Below are positions 9,538-17,323 of a DNA stretch of 64,000 nucleotides, in pieces. The position numbers and the translations under genes were made by a program. Each line of letters opens with the position of its first letter. The stretch's first letter is position 1. Source of the DNA: an uncultured Emticicia sp. (GTDB taxonomy: Bacteria; Bacteroidota; Bacteroidia; Cytophagales; Spirosomataceae); assembly GCF_937903345.1 (NCBI RefSeq), contig NZ_CALCZQ010000039.1:1-64000 (forward strand), in the 5' to 3' direction. The notes under the pieces are model-generated. The model did not search any database. It saw only the letters and a list, made by a program, of their open reading frames with translations, and was not told the origin of the DNA.

Positions 9538-10654
9538 TTAATATATTATTTCTTGTGACCGTTTTTTAGAAATTAATTGGTGTTCTAACGGTAATTTAGC
9601 CAGTTTTGAGAAAAGCATCTGCCCTTCCAGTATCGCTAATTTTGCCCCATGCAGGCATTAAAGCCAAAGTTAAATTCGATATGGAGATTTTTGAATATTG
9701 TCTCGTCATAATTTGAACCTTAAATGGAAATGAAGATAGTCTCATTTTTCGTTTGGCGTATTTCCAATCATTTGGTCTGATTTAGCTACTCTGACGACAA
9801 ATCCGGCGATAAAAACGTGCCTTTACAGTTCTTCCATGGCAGTTATAATGGCAATTTCCTCGTTTTGAAGCTTATCTCATTCTTCTGGGTTTTCTAACAG
9901 TTGTAAAAAGCCAGTAGCGGAAAAATAGAAACTACTTTCAATTCCTTTAATCACCCAAAACATTATAGTAGAAATTATTTATTGATCAGTAAAATTTTAA
10001 AACTAAAAAAAATTTAAAATCAAATCATATTGTGGATATGATTTTTTTCTACGATAATCTTAGTTAAATAGTTCTGAAACGATATAATTTCGTTGTTTTG
10101 ATTATTGATAGCGTGAAGATTATTAAATGGCTCATTACTTTTGCTAGAATATGAGATACATCCAAAAAGACACGTTTTATCCTTAAATGTTAAGCTTAAT
10201 AATTTGCAATTCAAATACGAAGAAATAGTTTCTAAAATCGTTTAAGTAAAAACATTTTCTTCATTCGGTTCTAACTTTTGTACGACTATTTCGAAGTATT
10301 CTTCAACGAGATTTTTAAAGGGTTGATATCGTTCCAATGTTTAGCTACTCCTCCTTGCAATTCTTTATGAAAATTACGGTTCATAAAAACAAATCAAAAA
10401 TCGGAATTTTAGGCAATACTGTTAAAATCACCAGTCTCTTTATTAAAATTACTTATTGAAAAAGGTGTTGCTTCCAATATCGAGCGTCAGAAACGCTGGA
10501 TTCTTTAAAACTTCTTTTGAATCATCATAAAGAGACACAAACCATTAATCGCCTACGGCTCGGTAAATGTGTTGTTTTTCTTTAAAAAAAACGAAAAAAA
10601 CCTATGGGTATCCTTAAACGATTGTCTAAAAGGGTTTCATTTTATATTATCCAT
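9538..10654 (-). pseudogene. Decayed cytochrome P450
   Basis: No intact frame exists, but frame-by-frame reading on the minus strand recovers P450 blocks in order. The N-terminal block contains WFVSLYDDSKEVLKNPAF (about 10460-10550), as in soluble bacterial P450s. A helix segment FQNYLTKIIVEKNH lies near 10030-10075. The I-helix oxygen-binding motif reads GIESS (9931-9945), followed by ATGFLQLLENPEE. The heme-ligand block FNFGFNACMG (9645-9674) fits FxxGxxxCxG exactly, followed by LAILEGQMLFSKLAKLPLE. Many stops and frameshifts separate these blocks, so the gene is certainly dead and not a sequencing slip. The original ATG at 10654-10652 lies 1 nt after the ACP stop. This suggests that the P450 once acted on the acyl-ACP. 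Confidence 0.85.
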
Positions 10655-10655
10655 T

Positions 10656-10898
10656 TCAGTTTAAAATTTCTTCTATTAAATAGGTACTTAATGCTTCAAT
10701 CGTATCAAATTCATAAAAAATAGTAGGGTCAATTTCTTTACCCAAAAACTCCTCTAAATCTACTGCTATTGTGACCAAAACAACCGAATCAATCCCAAAA
10801 AGGGCAATAGAATCAGTTGATTCGATTTTACTAAATGCCACTTTGCATGCTTTACCGAATTGCTCTTTGAGCCAAAGTGCAATGTTATCTTTGTTCAT
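10656..10898 (-). CDS. Acyl carrier protein (phosphopantetheine-binding)
   Basis: This 80-residue acidic helical protein has the 4'-phosphopantetheine site in FGIDSVVLV, with Ser38 as attachment point. Its length and the Asp-Ser pair match stand-alone carrier domains of the PP-binding family. The start codon lies inside the end of the ligase gene (14-bp overlap), so the two are translationally coupled. The expected job is to receive the fatty acyl group that the ligase activates as an acyl-adenylate, and to present it to the following enzymes: formerly a P450, now probably only the MBOAT protein. It is unlikely to be the housekeeping AcpP, which sits in the fab cluster and has the motif DSLD. 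Confidence 0.9.
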   Translation of the reverse strand: MNKDNIALWLKEQFGKACKVAFSKIESTDSIALFGIDSVVLVTIAVDLEEFLGKEIDPTIFYEFDTIEALSTYLIEEILN

Positions 10899-12567
10899 AA
10901 ATTTCTCGATAACTAATTAATTTGCTTAAAGACTGATTTAAGTATTTAACTAAATTTTCTTTTCTCTGTATTTTCCCCGAGGTTGTTTTTGCTATTGTAC
11001 CGTATTGAATAATCGCAATATCATACAATGCTATTTCTTGACCTTTGAAGACTGCTCTTTGAATATTCATCAGTAAATCTTTATAAGAATCTTGAGGGAA
11101 ATTTCTATTAACTTCTACAATGGCAATGACTTGTTCTTTGGTGCCATCGTCAAAACTTGTGACGGCAATTCTGTCTTGTAACAGATGTGAATAAGTCCTC
11201 AAAATTGTTTGTTCAATATCTTGAGGATAATGATTTTTGCCGTTAAGGATGATGAGATCTTTGATTCTTCCAGTAATGTAAAGTTGTTCGTCCGATAAAA
11301 AACCTAAATCTCCAGTTTTGAAATATTCACCCTCTTGCTGAAATAAAGTTCGGTTTAAATTTTCTTTGTTTAAATAGCCAAGACTTATACTTCCACCAGC
11401 TACCCAAATTTCACCAATTTGCTTATCCTCTAAAATTTGTTGATGCTCTGTGTCTCTAATTGAAATTTTTAATCCTTCTTGTATTTTTCCTGAACTAACC
11501 AATTTATGACCATTTTTGACCAAAGAAATTCGGTTTTCTTTTAAATAATCCTTATCAACTGTTAGGAAAATGGGGGCAGTATCTATTGGTGAGGTGGAAA
11601 TAATTAGGGTAGCCTCTGCCATTCCATAACCAGTCATGAACTTATTACTATTGAATCCTACAGGAGTAAATTTTTCGCTAAAAGCTTTTAGTGTATTCCA
11701 GCGTATAGGCTCACTTCCCGTAAAAATAAATCTTAACTTACTTAAATCAAGACCAATTAGATGATTATCAGAAATTCTATCACAAGCGAAATCAAGTCCA
11801 AAATTGGGAGAAACGGTATAATCAATCTTAAATTCTGAAATGGCGTGTAACCATAAACGGGGATTTTTTAGAAACTGTGTCGTAGTCATCAAAAACCCTT
11901 GGAATCCAGAATAGATAGGTTGAAAAATACCATTTATAAAACCTAAATCATGGAAATTTGGGAGCCAACAAATACTTTTAATTTTTGTGTTTGTTTGTAA
12001 ATTTTTTTGAGATATAGCACTGTTATGCATTAGGTTAGTATGGCTTATTACTACCCCTTTCGGACTACCAGTTGATCCAGATGTATATTGAATGAATGCA
12101 GTGGGATTGGTTGTGACAGAAATGTTATTTGTACTAATCTGATGAATCAATGTATCGTAATTCCACCAAGTAATTCCTTTGAAATTTGCTTCGTCATTAT
12201 TTTTTAAAATCCTCGATGTTTCAATTTTAGAACAAATAATATCTTTTGAACCAGAGTCCTCCAAGATAGCTAAAAGTCTTTCTGTACCATTTTTTTGTTT
12301 GGGAATACTGCAAGGAACTGCAATTTTTCCTGCTTTGAAAATCGCCAAAATAGTTATGATAAATTCAAGTCCTTGGGGTAGTAAAACGACAATATATAAT
12401 GAATTGGTTAAGTGGGTTTTGATAGCGGAAGCTAAAGATGAAGATTGATCATCCAATTCTTTAAAAGTAATCGATTGGAGTGCAAGATCATCATTTAAAA
12501 TTTTTGAAAAGGCAATTTTTGATGGGGAATTAATGGCAAAGTTTTGCAAATTATCGATAATTGTCAT
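10885..12567 (-). CDS. Fatty acyl-AMP ligase (FAAL-type adenylate-forming enzyme)
   Basis: The 560-residue enzyme belongs to the ANL superfamily. The P-loop-like motif YTSGSTGSPK is at 161-170, followed by WLPNFHDLGFINGIFQP, the FAAL/long-chain variant of the A4 region. Further blocks are MTGYGMAEATLIIST, the TGDLGF motif and GRIKDLIILNGKNHYPQDIE, the last a hallmark of FAALs. The C-terminal catalytic Lys lies in TTSGKIQRKE. FAALs activate free fatty acids as acyl-AMP and load them on an ACP rather than on CoA. The gene overlaps the ACP gene by 14 bp, consistent with that. In dlt terms it takes the place of DltA with a fatty acid instead of D-alanine. Chain length cannot be read from the sequence. 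Confidence 0.9.
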   Translation of the reverse strand: MTIIDNLQNFAINSPSKIAFSKILNDDLALQSITFKELDDQSSSLASAIKTHLTNSLYIVVLLPQGLEFIITILAIFKAGKIAVPCSIPKQKNGTERLLAILEDSGSKDIICSKIETSRILKNNDEANFKGITWWNYDTLIHQISTNNISVTTNPTAFIQYTSGSTGSPKGVVISHTNLMHNSAISQKNLQTNTKIKSICWLPNFHDLGFINGIFQPIYSGFQGFLMTTTQFLKNPRLWLHAISEFKIDYTVSPNFGLDFACDRISDNHLIGLDLSKLRFIFTGSEPIRWNTLKAFSEKFTPVGFNSNKFMTGYGMAEATLIISTSPIDTAPIFLTVDKDYLKENRISLVKNGHKLVSSGKIQEGLKISIRDTEHQQILEDKQIGEIWVAGGSISLGYLNKENLNRTLFQQEGEYFKTGDLGFLSDEQLYITGRIKDLIILNGKNHYPQDIEQTILRTYSHLLQDRIAVTSFDDGTKEQVIAIVEVNRNFPQDSYKDLLMNIQRAVFKGQEIALYDIAIIQYGTIAKTTSGKIQRKENLVKYLNQSLSKLISYREIYEQR

Positions 12568-12579
12568 CGGCTTAATATA

Positions 12580-13194
12580 TTATTCATAAATATAATTAAT
12601 TTCTTGATAGAAGTAATTTCATGTGCTTTAAATTCCTTCAAAACTATAATTTATTAACCACTGTTCTACTGCAACCAGTTTATTTTTTATACTAATTCCT
12701 TTTCACTTTTGTTAAATAAGGGCATTTGGATAAACTTAAAATTAAGTTTATCATTAAATACTTCACCAGCTTAATTTTTCAAATCTACCAAACGTAAAAA
12801 CTTCTGATGTTCTTCGTTTTTATTATATTGGAAATCCAATATCGCTATCATGTAGATGGGTGTGAAACGAAAATTACATTCGCCTTTTTTTACCTGTTAT
12901 CTTATAGGGATTGTTGCTAACACAATGAACTGTCTTTAAAAAAAATACCTTTGCTTTTTGCATTTAAACAATAAATTTCTCAAAAATTTGTGATTCACAG
13001 TGATAATCAAATAATGCTTTGCGTTCGTGAAGCATTTCTCCCATAATCTCAGAATTACGAAACGCTAGAGTTGCAATTTGACGATGATCGGGCAATAATT
13101 GTTTTTAAAAATCAATTATTAAATCTTTATTGGCTTAATCTCCAAATAATTTCTTAAAACCAATATCGGTACATGGATTTATATTTTTTGACAT
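12580..13194 (-). pseudogene. Decayed Rpn family recombination-promoting nuclease / PD-(D/E)XK nuclease transposase
   Basis: Translation of the minus strand from ATG 13194 gives INPCTDIGFKKLFGD, then a stop. Further blocks are NKDLIIDF, QLLPDHRQIATLAFRN, ALFDYHCESQIFEKFIV, a stop and MQKAK, then AGEVFNDKLNFKFIQMPLF with NKSEKEL after it. These follow, in order, the Bacteroidota Rpn/PDDEXK transposase-like family of about 300 residues. The catalytic Glu of the usual FIVEMQKAK block is replaced by TAA, and there are several frameshifts. The remnant lies between the FAAL gene and the VanZ-like gene. Such genes are often mobile or multicopy, so it may mark a past insertion. Confidence 0.8.
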
Positions 13195-13274
13195 TGTTCT
13201 AAATTTTAAGCAAATCGCTAAATCTCCTGTATTTTTTATTTATAAATACTATGAATAGATACAAACTCTTTAGT

Positions 13275-13643
13275 TTATAAGGTATTTCTTGATAGTATCC
13301 TATTGGTAAAGTAAAAAATGACCAAACCAATTATAACCCCGATGCTATCTGCTAAAGAATCGTACCAATCAAAACCTCGGTGAAATGACATTGGCAATGA
13401 ACCTTGCCAGAATTCGATGAAAATTCCATAAAGAATGCCTAAGATTAGTGTTTTTGAGAAGTTTTTAAATGCATATTGCCAACAAAATGCCCATCCTGTA
13501 AAGACTACAAAATGGGCAGTTTTATCATTTCCTTTTGGTAATTGTTCACTTGGCATCGTACAAAGTACAAAAATGGCAAGTGTAATAGCAAAAGCTAAGT
13601 ATTTATTCTCCAAAAATTTGATTACCAATTTTTTCAATTTCAT
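13275..13643 (-). CDS. VanZ-like family membrane protein
   Basis: The protein has 122 residues and four predicted membrane helices. It shows the VanZ-family pattern: a first helix, then LPKGNDKTAHFVVFTGWAF (Asp-Lys and His), GIFIEFWQG (Glu and Gln), and RGFDWYDSLADSIGVIIG (the Asp-Ala-Asp region). The family's biochemical role is not settled; VanZ raises teicoplanin resistance in enterococci. The gene overlaps the 3' end of the decarboxylase gene by 41 bp, an unusually long overlap that implies transcription as one unit with the decarboxylase and hisC. Confidence 0.8.
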   Translation of the reverse strand: MKLKKLVIKFLENKYLAFAITLAIFVLCTMPSEQLPKGNDKTAHFVVFTGWAFCWQYAFKNFSKTLILGILYGIFIEFWQGSLPMSFHRGFDWYDSLADSIGVIIGLVIFYFTNRILSRNTL

Positions 13644-15039
13644 CTAAAAGTGCATTTAGGTCTGTTTCTGTCGTTAGTGGATTCATCAACGACACACGAA
13701 GGTAAATGTTATCGTTTAAAGTTGTCTGTACGATATAGAATTTACCTTCTTGCAAGAGCTGTTTTCTAATTTCTGAATTTAGTTCGTTTAAATTTATATT
13801 TGTAGGAGTTAGTCTAAAACAAACAATATTACTTTCAGGCTCAATAGCTAATTCAAAGTTTAGTCGGGCTTTTACTAAAATTGCAAATTTCTCGGCCAAA
13901 TCATGCAAATATTCTACATTATCAGTAAAAATTTGTTCGCCATGAGCTTTCAAAATTGAATAGATTTTTACGCTCATCATCAATTTTGTGCATTCAAAAG
14001 TGCGTTTGCCCGAATTAAACCAATCTTTCGACTCTTGGTTTGCCCATAAGTACTGTGCTTTTTGTTGAAAGGTCTTGAAAGCATCTTCATCACGCTTAAA
14101 AATCAGAGCAGTTGCCAAAGCGGGTGTCATTAACATTTTATGCCAGTCAATTACAACCGAGTCTGCTTTATTTAAACCTGTAACTTTATGCTTATATTTT
14201 TCAGAGAAAATTACTGCTCCGCCATGAGCTCCATCGGCATGAAACCAAAGGTCATGTTTTTGAGCAAATGTTGCTATTTGTTCTAAATTATCGTAGCTAC
14301 CTGTGGAAGTCGAGCAAGCACTGCCTACAATACAAATCACTTTGAAACCTTTTTCGATAGATTCATCATAGTATTTTTCTAATAAATCGGTTCTGATTTG
14401 TCGCTTCTCGTTTGTAGGAATTTTTATGATTCCATCACTACCCATTCCCATAATTCTAGCGGCACGATCAATACAATAATGGGCTTCTTCCGAAACCATA
14501 ACAGCCAATTTTTGATCCGGGTGGCGTCCCGCATTTCCTTCTTCCCAAACATCAGTTTTTGCGGCACGGGCTGCCAATAAAGCCGTCAAATTTGCCAATG
14601 TACCGCCCGAAGTGAGTATTCCGCTTGCATTGTTATCAAAACCAATTTTCTTGGCCAATAATTCTGATAAAATTCTTTCTAATGGATTAGACACCAAGCC
14701 CATTTCATAAACAGCCATGCCATTATTGAGTAAGCCCGAAAGCATGCTTGCAATTGCAGTAATTGGAAGTGGAGGCGTAACTTGATGCCCCATATAGCGT
14801 GGGTGGTGCAAATGCGTAGATTTTTCGATGGTTTTCCTGAAAAAATCTTCAATATTTCCTGCTCCTTGCTCATAATCTGCCTGCCAAAAAGCAAATGAGT
14901 CATCTGGTTCTTGGTATGGAATTACACTTTCAAGTGTTTGATTTTGAGCTGATTCAAGATAATCTGACAATAAATCGACTAAAATATGTGCATTTTGACG
15001 AAAACTCTCGGGTGAAAAAGCCTGTTGTAAATTTGTCAT
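13603..15039 (-). CDS. Pyridoxal-phosphate-dependent group II decarboxylase
   Basis: The 478-residue enzyme is of the glutamate/aromatic-amino-acid/diaminobutyrate decarboxylase fold. TSGGTLANL (143-151) holds the phosphate, HADGAHGG contains Asp269 that contacts the pyridine nitrogen, and DWHKMLMTP contains the PLP-binding Lys301. The HLHHPRYMGHQ segment near 77 is typical of the bacterial diaminobutyrate/aspartate-like branch. Substrate cannot be fixed from sequence; candidates are L-2,4-diaminobutyrate, aspartate or an aromatic amino acid. It begins 1 nt after the hisC stop codon and overlaps the VanZ-like gene at its end. Linkage to a HisC-type aminotransferase hints at a shared small-molecule pathway, but this is inference. 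Confidence 0.88.
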   Translation of the reverse strand: MTNLQQAFSPESFRQNAHILVDLLSDYLESAQNQTLESVIPYQEPDDSFAFWQADYEQGAGNIEDFFRKTIEKSTHLHHPRYMGHQVTPPLPITAIASMLSGLLNNGMAVYEMGLVSNPLERILSELLAKKIGFDNNASGILTSGGTLANLTALLAARAAKTDVWEEGNAGRHPDQKLAVMVSEEAHYCIDRAARIMGMGSDGIIKIPTNEKRQIRTDLLEKYYDESIEKGFKVICIVGSACSTSTGSYDNLEQIATFAQKHDLWFHADGAHGGAVIFSEKYKHKVTGLNKADSVVIDWHKMLMTPALATALIFKRDEDAFKTFQQKAQYLWANQESKDWFNSGKRTFECTKLMMSVKIYSILKAHGEQIFTDNVEYLHDLAEKFAILVKARLNFELAIEPESNIVCFRLTPTNINLNELNSEIRKQLLQEGKFYIVQTTLNDNIYLRVSLMNPLTTETDLNALLDEIEKIGNQIFGE

Positions 15040-15040
15040 T

Positions 15041-16087
15041 TTATTGCTTCTTCAAAGCCTTTATAAGTATATCATTTTCATTCTTAGTGCCAACCGAGAT
15101 ACGGATACAATCTTCACACAAAATTACGTTTGAACGAAGGCGAGTAATGATTTTTTTTTCAATTAAATGTTGGAAAACTGTATTTGCATCAGTAAATTTT
15201 ACCAAAAGTTGGTTAGAATCTGATGGAAAAATATGCTTAACTATGCTCAAATCAGACAATTGTTTTTGCAAACGACCACGTTCTTTCAAAATTTGTTTTA
15301 CAAATTTATCTTTTTTCTCTACTTTACCCAAAGCCGTATAAAGCAGTTTTTGTGTTATACCGTTTAGGTTATAAGGATATTTTATTTTGTTTAAAATCTT
15401 GATAAATTCTTCTGATGCAAAAGCCATTCCCAGACGCAATGCAGCTAATCCCCAGGCTTTAGAAAATGTTTGCATCACTATCAAATTTGGATATTTATCA
15501 AGTATTTTCGTAAAAGATTCTTCGCTTGCAAAATCAATATAGGCTTCATCAACTACTACAAAGCCCGTTGTGAAATTATCCAAAATATGTAGAATCGAAG
15601 CTCTTTCGATAATATTGCCCGATGGATTGTTGGGTGAGCAAATCCAGATAATTTTTGTGTGAGTATCAGCCGTTTCGAGTACTTTTTTCGTATCCACTTG
15701 AAAATCAGGTGTGAGTGGTACTTGTTTGACTGCAATATTTTGTACGTCTGCACAAACTTTATACATTCCATAAGTAGGTGGCAAAATCAGTATATTGTCT
15801 TGTTGAGGTTCGCAGCATGCACGAATCACCAAATCAATGGCTTCGTCAGAGCCATTTCCCAAGAAAATTTGCTTTGGCCGAACACCTTTTATTTCGCCTA
15901 ACTTTTCCTTAACCGACCATTGATACGGATCTGGATAACGGTTGTATTTTCCCGAAATTACCGAACCGAAAGGGTTTTCGTTCGCATCGAGAAAGGTTCC
16001 TTCTTTACCTGAATACTCATCACGAGCCGAAGAATAAGGTGTGAGCGTAAAAATATGTGGTCGAATAACTTTACTTAATGAAAACAT
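15041..16087 (-). CDS. hisC: Histidinol-phosphate aminotransferase family protein
   Basis: This 348-residue PLP fold-type I aminotransferase has HisC features: LDANENPFG at 33-41, the phosphate-binding GNGSDEAID at 77-85, SPNNPSGN at 151-158, VVDEAYIDF with Asp180 and Tyr183, and the PLP Lys210 in TFSKAWGLAALRLG. HisC converts imidazole-acetol phosphate to L-histidinol phosphate. In many Bacteroidota hisC lies in a his operon, but here no other his gene is nearby and the gene heads a unit with a PLP decarboxylase. It may be the only histidine enzyme of the cell or a paralogue acting on aromatic amino acids. It is divergent from hemF across 226 bp. Confidence 0.85.
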   Translation of the reverse strand: MFSLSKVIRPHIFTLTPYSSARDEYSGKEGTFLDANENPFGSVISGKYNRYPDPYQWSVKEKLGEIKGVRPKQIFLGNGSDEAIDLVIRACCEPQQDNILILPPTYGMYKVCADVQNIAVKQVPLTPDFQVDTKKVLETADTHTKIIWICSPNNPSGNIIERASILHILDNFTTGFVVVDEAYIDFASEESFTKILDKYPNLIVMQTFSKAWGLAALRLGMAFASEEFIKILNKIKYPYNLNGITQKLLYTALGKVEKKDKFVKQILKERGRLQKQLSDLSIVKHIFPSDSNQLLVKFTDANTVFQHLIEKKIITRLRSNVILCEDCIRISVGTKNENDILIKALKKQ

Positions 16088-16099
16088 GAGACGATTTTT

Positions 16100-16254
16100 A
16101 ATTTACAAATGACGATTTACGAATTTCAATTCGTGAGCGTATTTTATGTCATTATACTTTTTATGCATATTGAAAGTTGTTGCTTGGTAGCTAAAATGCT
16201 GATATTAAGTAATTTGAAGAATTTATAATTCGTAACTCGTAATTCGTAATTACA
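16100..16254. repeat. Imperfect inverted repeat with repeated words, hisC-hemF spacer
   Basis: The left arm (16100-16134) is built of words like ATTTACGAATTTCAATTCG. The right arm (16220-16254) reads TAATTCGTAACTCGTAATT and onwards; its reverse complement aligns with the left arm at roughly three positions in four. The right arm is itself a tandem of the word AATTCGTAA. Similar dyads occur in at least seven other spacers of this window. Confidence 0.6.
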
Positions 16255-16283
16255 TTATTCTTTAAAACTCCTCAATCTTATTC

Positions 16284-16291
16284 TAACTTTG
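16284..16291 (+). promoter_or_regulatory. Candidate -7 box of hemF (TAnnTTTG)
   Basis: TAACTTTG fits the Bacteroidota -7 consensus TAnnTTTG and lies 22 bp before the hemF ATG. No clear TTG was found at the expected upstream distance, so only half the promoter is supported. Confidence 0.5.
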
Positions 16292-16313
16292 TTGCAAATT
16301 TCAAAAGAATCTT

Positions 16314-17222
16314 ATGTTATCCAAAGAAAATATTGCCGAATACTTTAAAACCCTTCAAGATAATATTTGTCAAGCCATCGAAGCAACCGACGGAAAAGCT
16401 AAATTTCAAGAAGATAACTGGCAACACCACAGTGGAGGTGGCGGTCGAACTCGTGTAATTACTGATGGAAATATCATCGAAAAAGGTGGGGTAAATTTTT
16501 CGGTCGTTACCGGCGAAACTTCTGATGCTTTACAAAAACAGCTAAAACTTGAAGAAAAAGCCGATTATTTTGCTACTGGTGTAAGCATCGTACAGCATCC
16601 AATCAGTCCGATGGTGCCTATTATTCACATGAATGTTCGATACTTCGAGATGTCGAATGGCATTTCGTGGTTTGGTGGTGGAATTGACCTCACGCCTCAT
16701 TATGTGCTTGATGAAGATGCTCAATGGTTTCATCAACAACTAAAAAATGCTTGTGATAAACATGATGTCGATGCTTATAAAAAATACAAAGAATGGGCCG
16801 ACAATTATTTTTTTATACCACATCGTCAGGAAACCCGTGGAATTGGAGGTGTTTTTTTTGATTATTTAAAAACGCCCCCAGCCCCTGAAGGGGAGTTGGT
16901 GAAGGAAAAAAACTTTGATTTTGTGAAGTCGATAGGTGAGTCGTTTGCACCAATTTATACACATTTGATGGCCAAAAATGCTCAGATTCCTTACGGAGAA
17001 GAAGAAAAAACTTGGCAAATGTTGCGTCGTGGGCGTTATGTTGAGTTTAATTTAGCTTGGGATAGAGGAACAAAGTTTGGCCTTGAAACCAATGGTCGTA
17101 CAGAGTCGATTTTGATGAGCTTACCACCCGTTGCCAACTGGGTGTATGATTACAAACCCCAAGCAAATAGTCTTGAACAACGTACGTTGAGTTTATTAAA
17201 AAAAGGCATTGATTGGATATAG
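16314..17222 (+). CDS. hemF: Aerobic (oxygen-dependent) coproporphyrinogen III oxidase
   Basis: This 302-residue enzyme converts coproporphyrinogen III to protoporphyrinogen IX in heme synthesis using O2. Family blocks are clear: HHSGGGGRTRVI near 40-51, HPISPMVPIIHMNVRYFEM near 96-114, WFGGGIDLTPHYV near 118-130, the FIPHRQETRGIGGVFFDYL block near 165-183, and the C-terminal RGRYVEFNLAWDRGTKFGL. An odd feature is the short insertion TPPAPEGELVKEK at about residues 186-198. It is encoded by a C-rich/G-rich palindromic word unlike the surrounding composition; usual HemF proteins pass directly from FFDYL to the ENF.F region. The gene ends at a strong terminator shared with the convergent GH16 gene. 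Confidence 0.95.
   Translation: MLSKENIAEYFKTLQDNICQAIEATDGKAKFQEDNWQHHSGGGGRTRVITDGNIIEKGGVNFSVVTGETSDALQKQLKLEEKADYFATGVSIVQHPISPMVPIIHMNVRYFEMSNGISWFGGGIDLTPHYVLDEDAQWFHQQLKNACDKHDVDAYKKYKEWADNYFFIPHRQETRGIGGVFFDYLKTPPAPEGELVKEKNFDFVKSIGESFAPIYTHLMAKNAQIPYGEEEKTWQMLRRGRYVEFNLAWDRGTKFGLETNGRTESILMSLPPVANWVYDYKPQANSLEQRTLSLLKKGIDWI
16873..16906 (+). repeat. GC-rich palindromic word inserted in frame within hemF
   Basis: The stretch around the palindrome CCCCTGAAGGGG (16882-16893) is preceded by CGCCCCCAG and followed by AGTTGGTGAAGG. Its base composition differs sharply from the AT-rich gene. It adds about 12 codons at a place where HemF proteins normally have none. It resembles the REP-like palindromes dispersed in some Bacteroidota genomes. 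No second copy was noticed in this window. Confidence 0.55.
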
Positions 17223-17290
17223 ATTGGATATTGGTAAATTGCTTATTCGTAAACTGTTTATTTTTACAGGTAAACAGGTTTTTAAAAAAA

Positions 17291-17323
17291 TGCCCTCCAA
17301 TAAGATTTGGAGGGCATTTTTTT
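17291..17323. terminator. Bidirectional terminator, hemF / GH16
   Basis: A perfect 10-bp stem, TGCCCTCCAA (17291-17300) with TTGGAGGGCA (17307-17316), has a 6-nt loop. It is flanked by an A-tract on the left and a T-tract on the right, so it can stop transcription from both convergent genes. Confidence 0.9.

Noticed and set aside
10020..10214. 64-codon minus-strand frame as a separate small gene
   Set aside because: Its text fits the middle part of the decayed P450 and lies in order with the other P450 blocks, so it is a fragment of the pseudogene.
14895..15341. 148-codon plus-strand frame opposite hisC and the decarboxylase gene
   Set aside because: It lies fully antisense to two well-supported enzymes and looks like a mirror frame.
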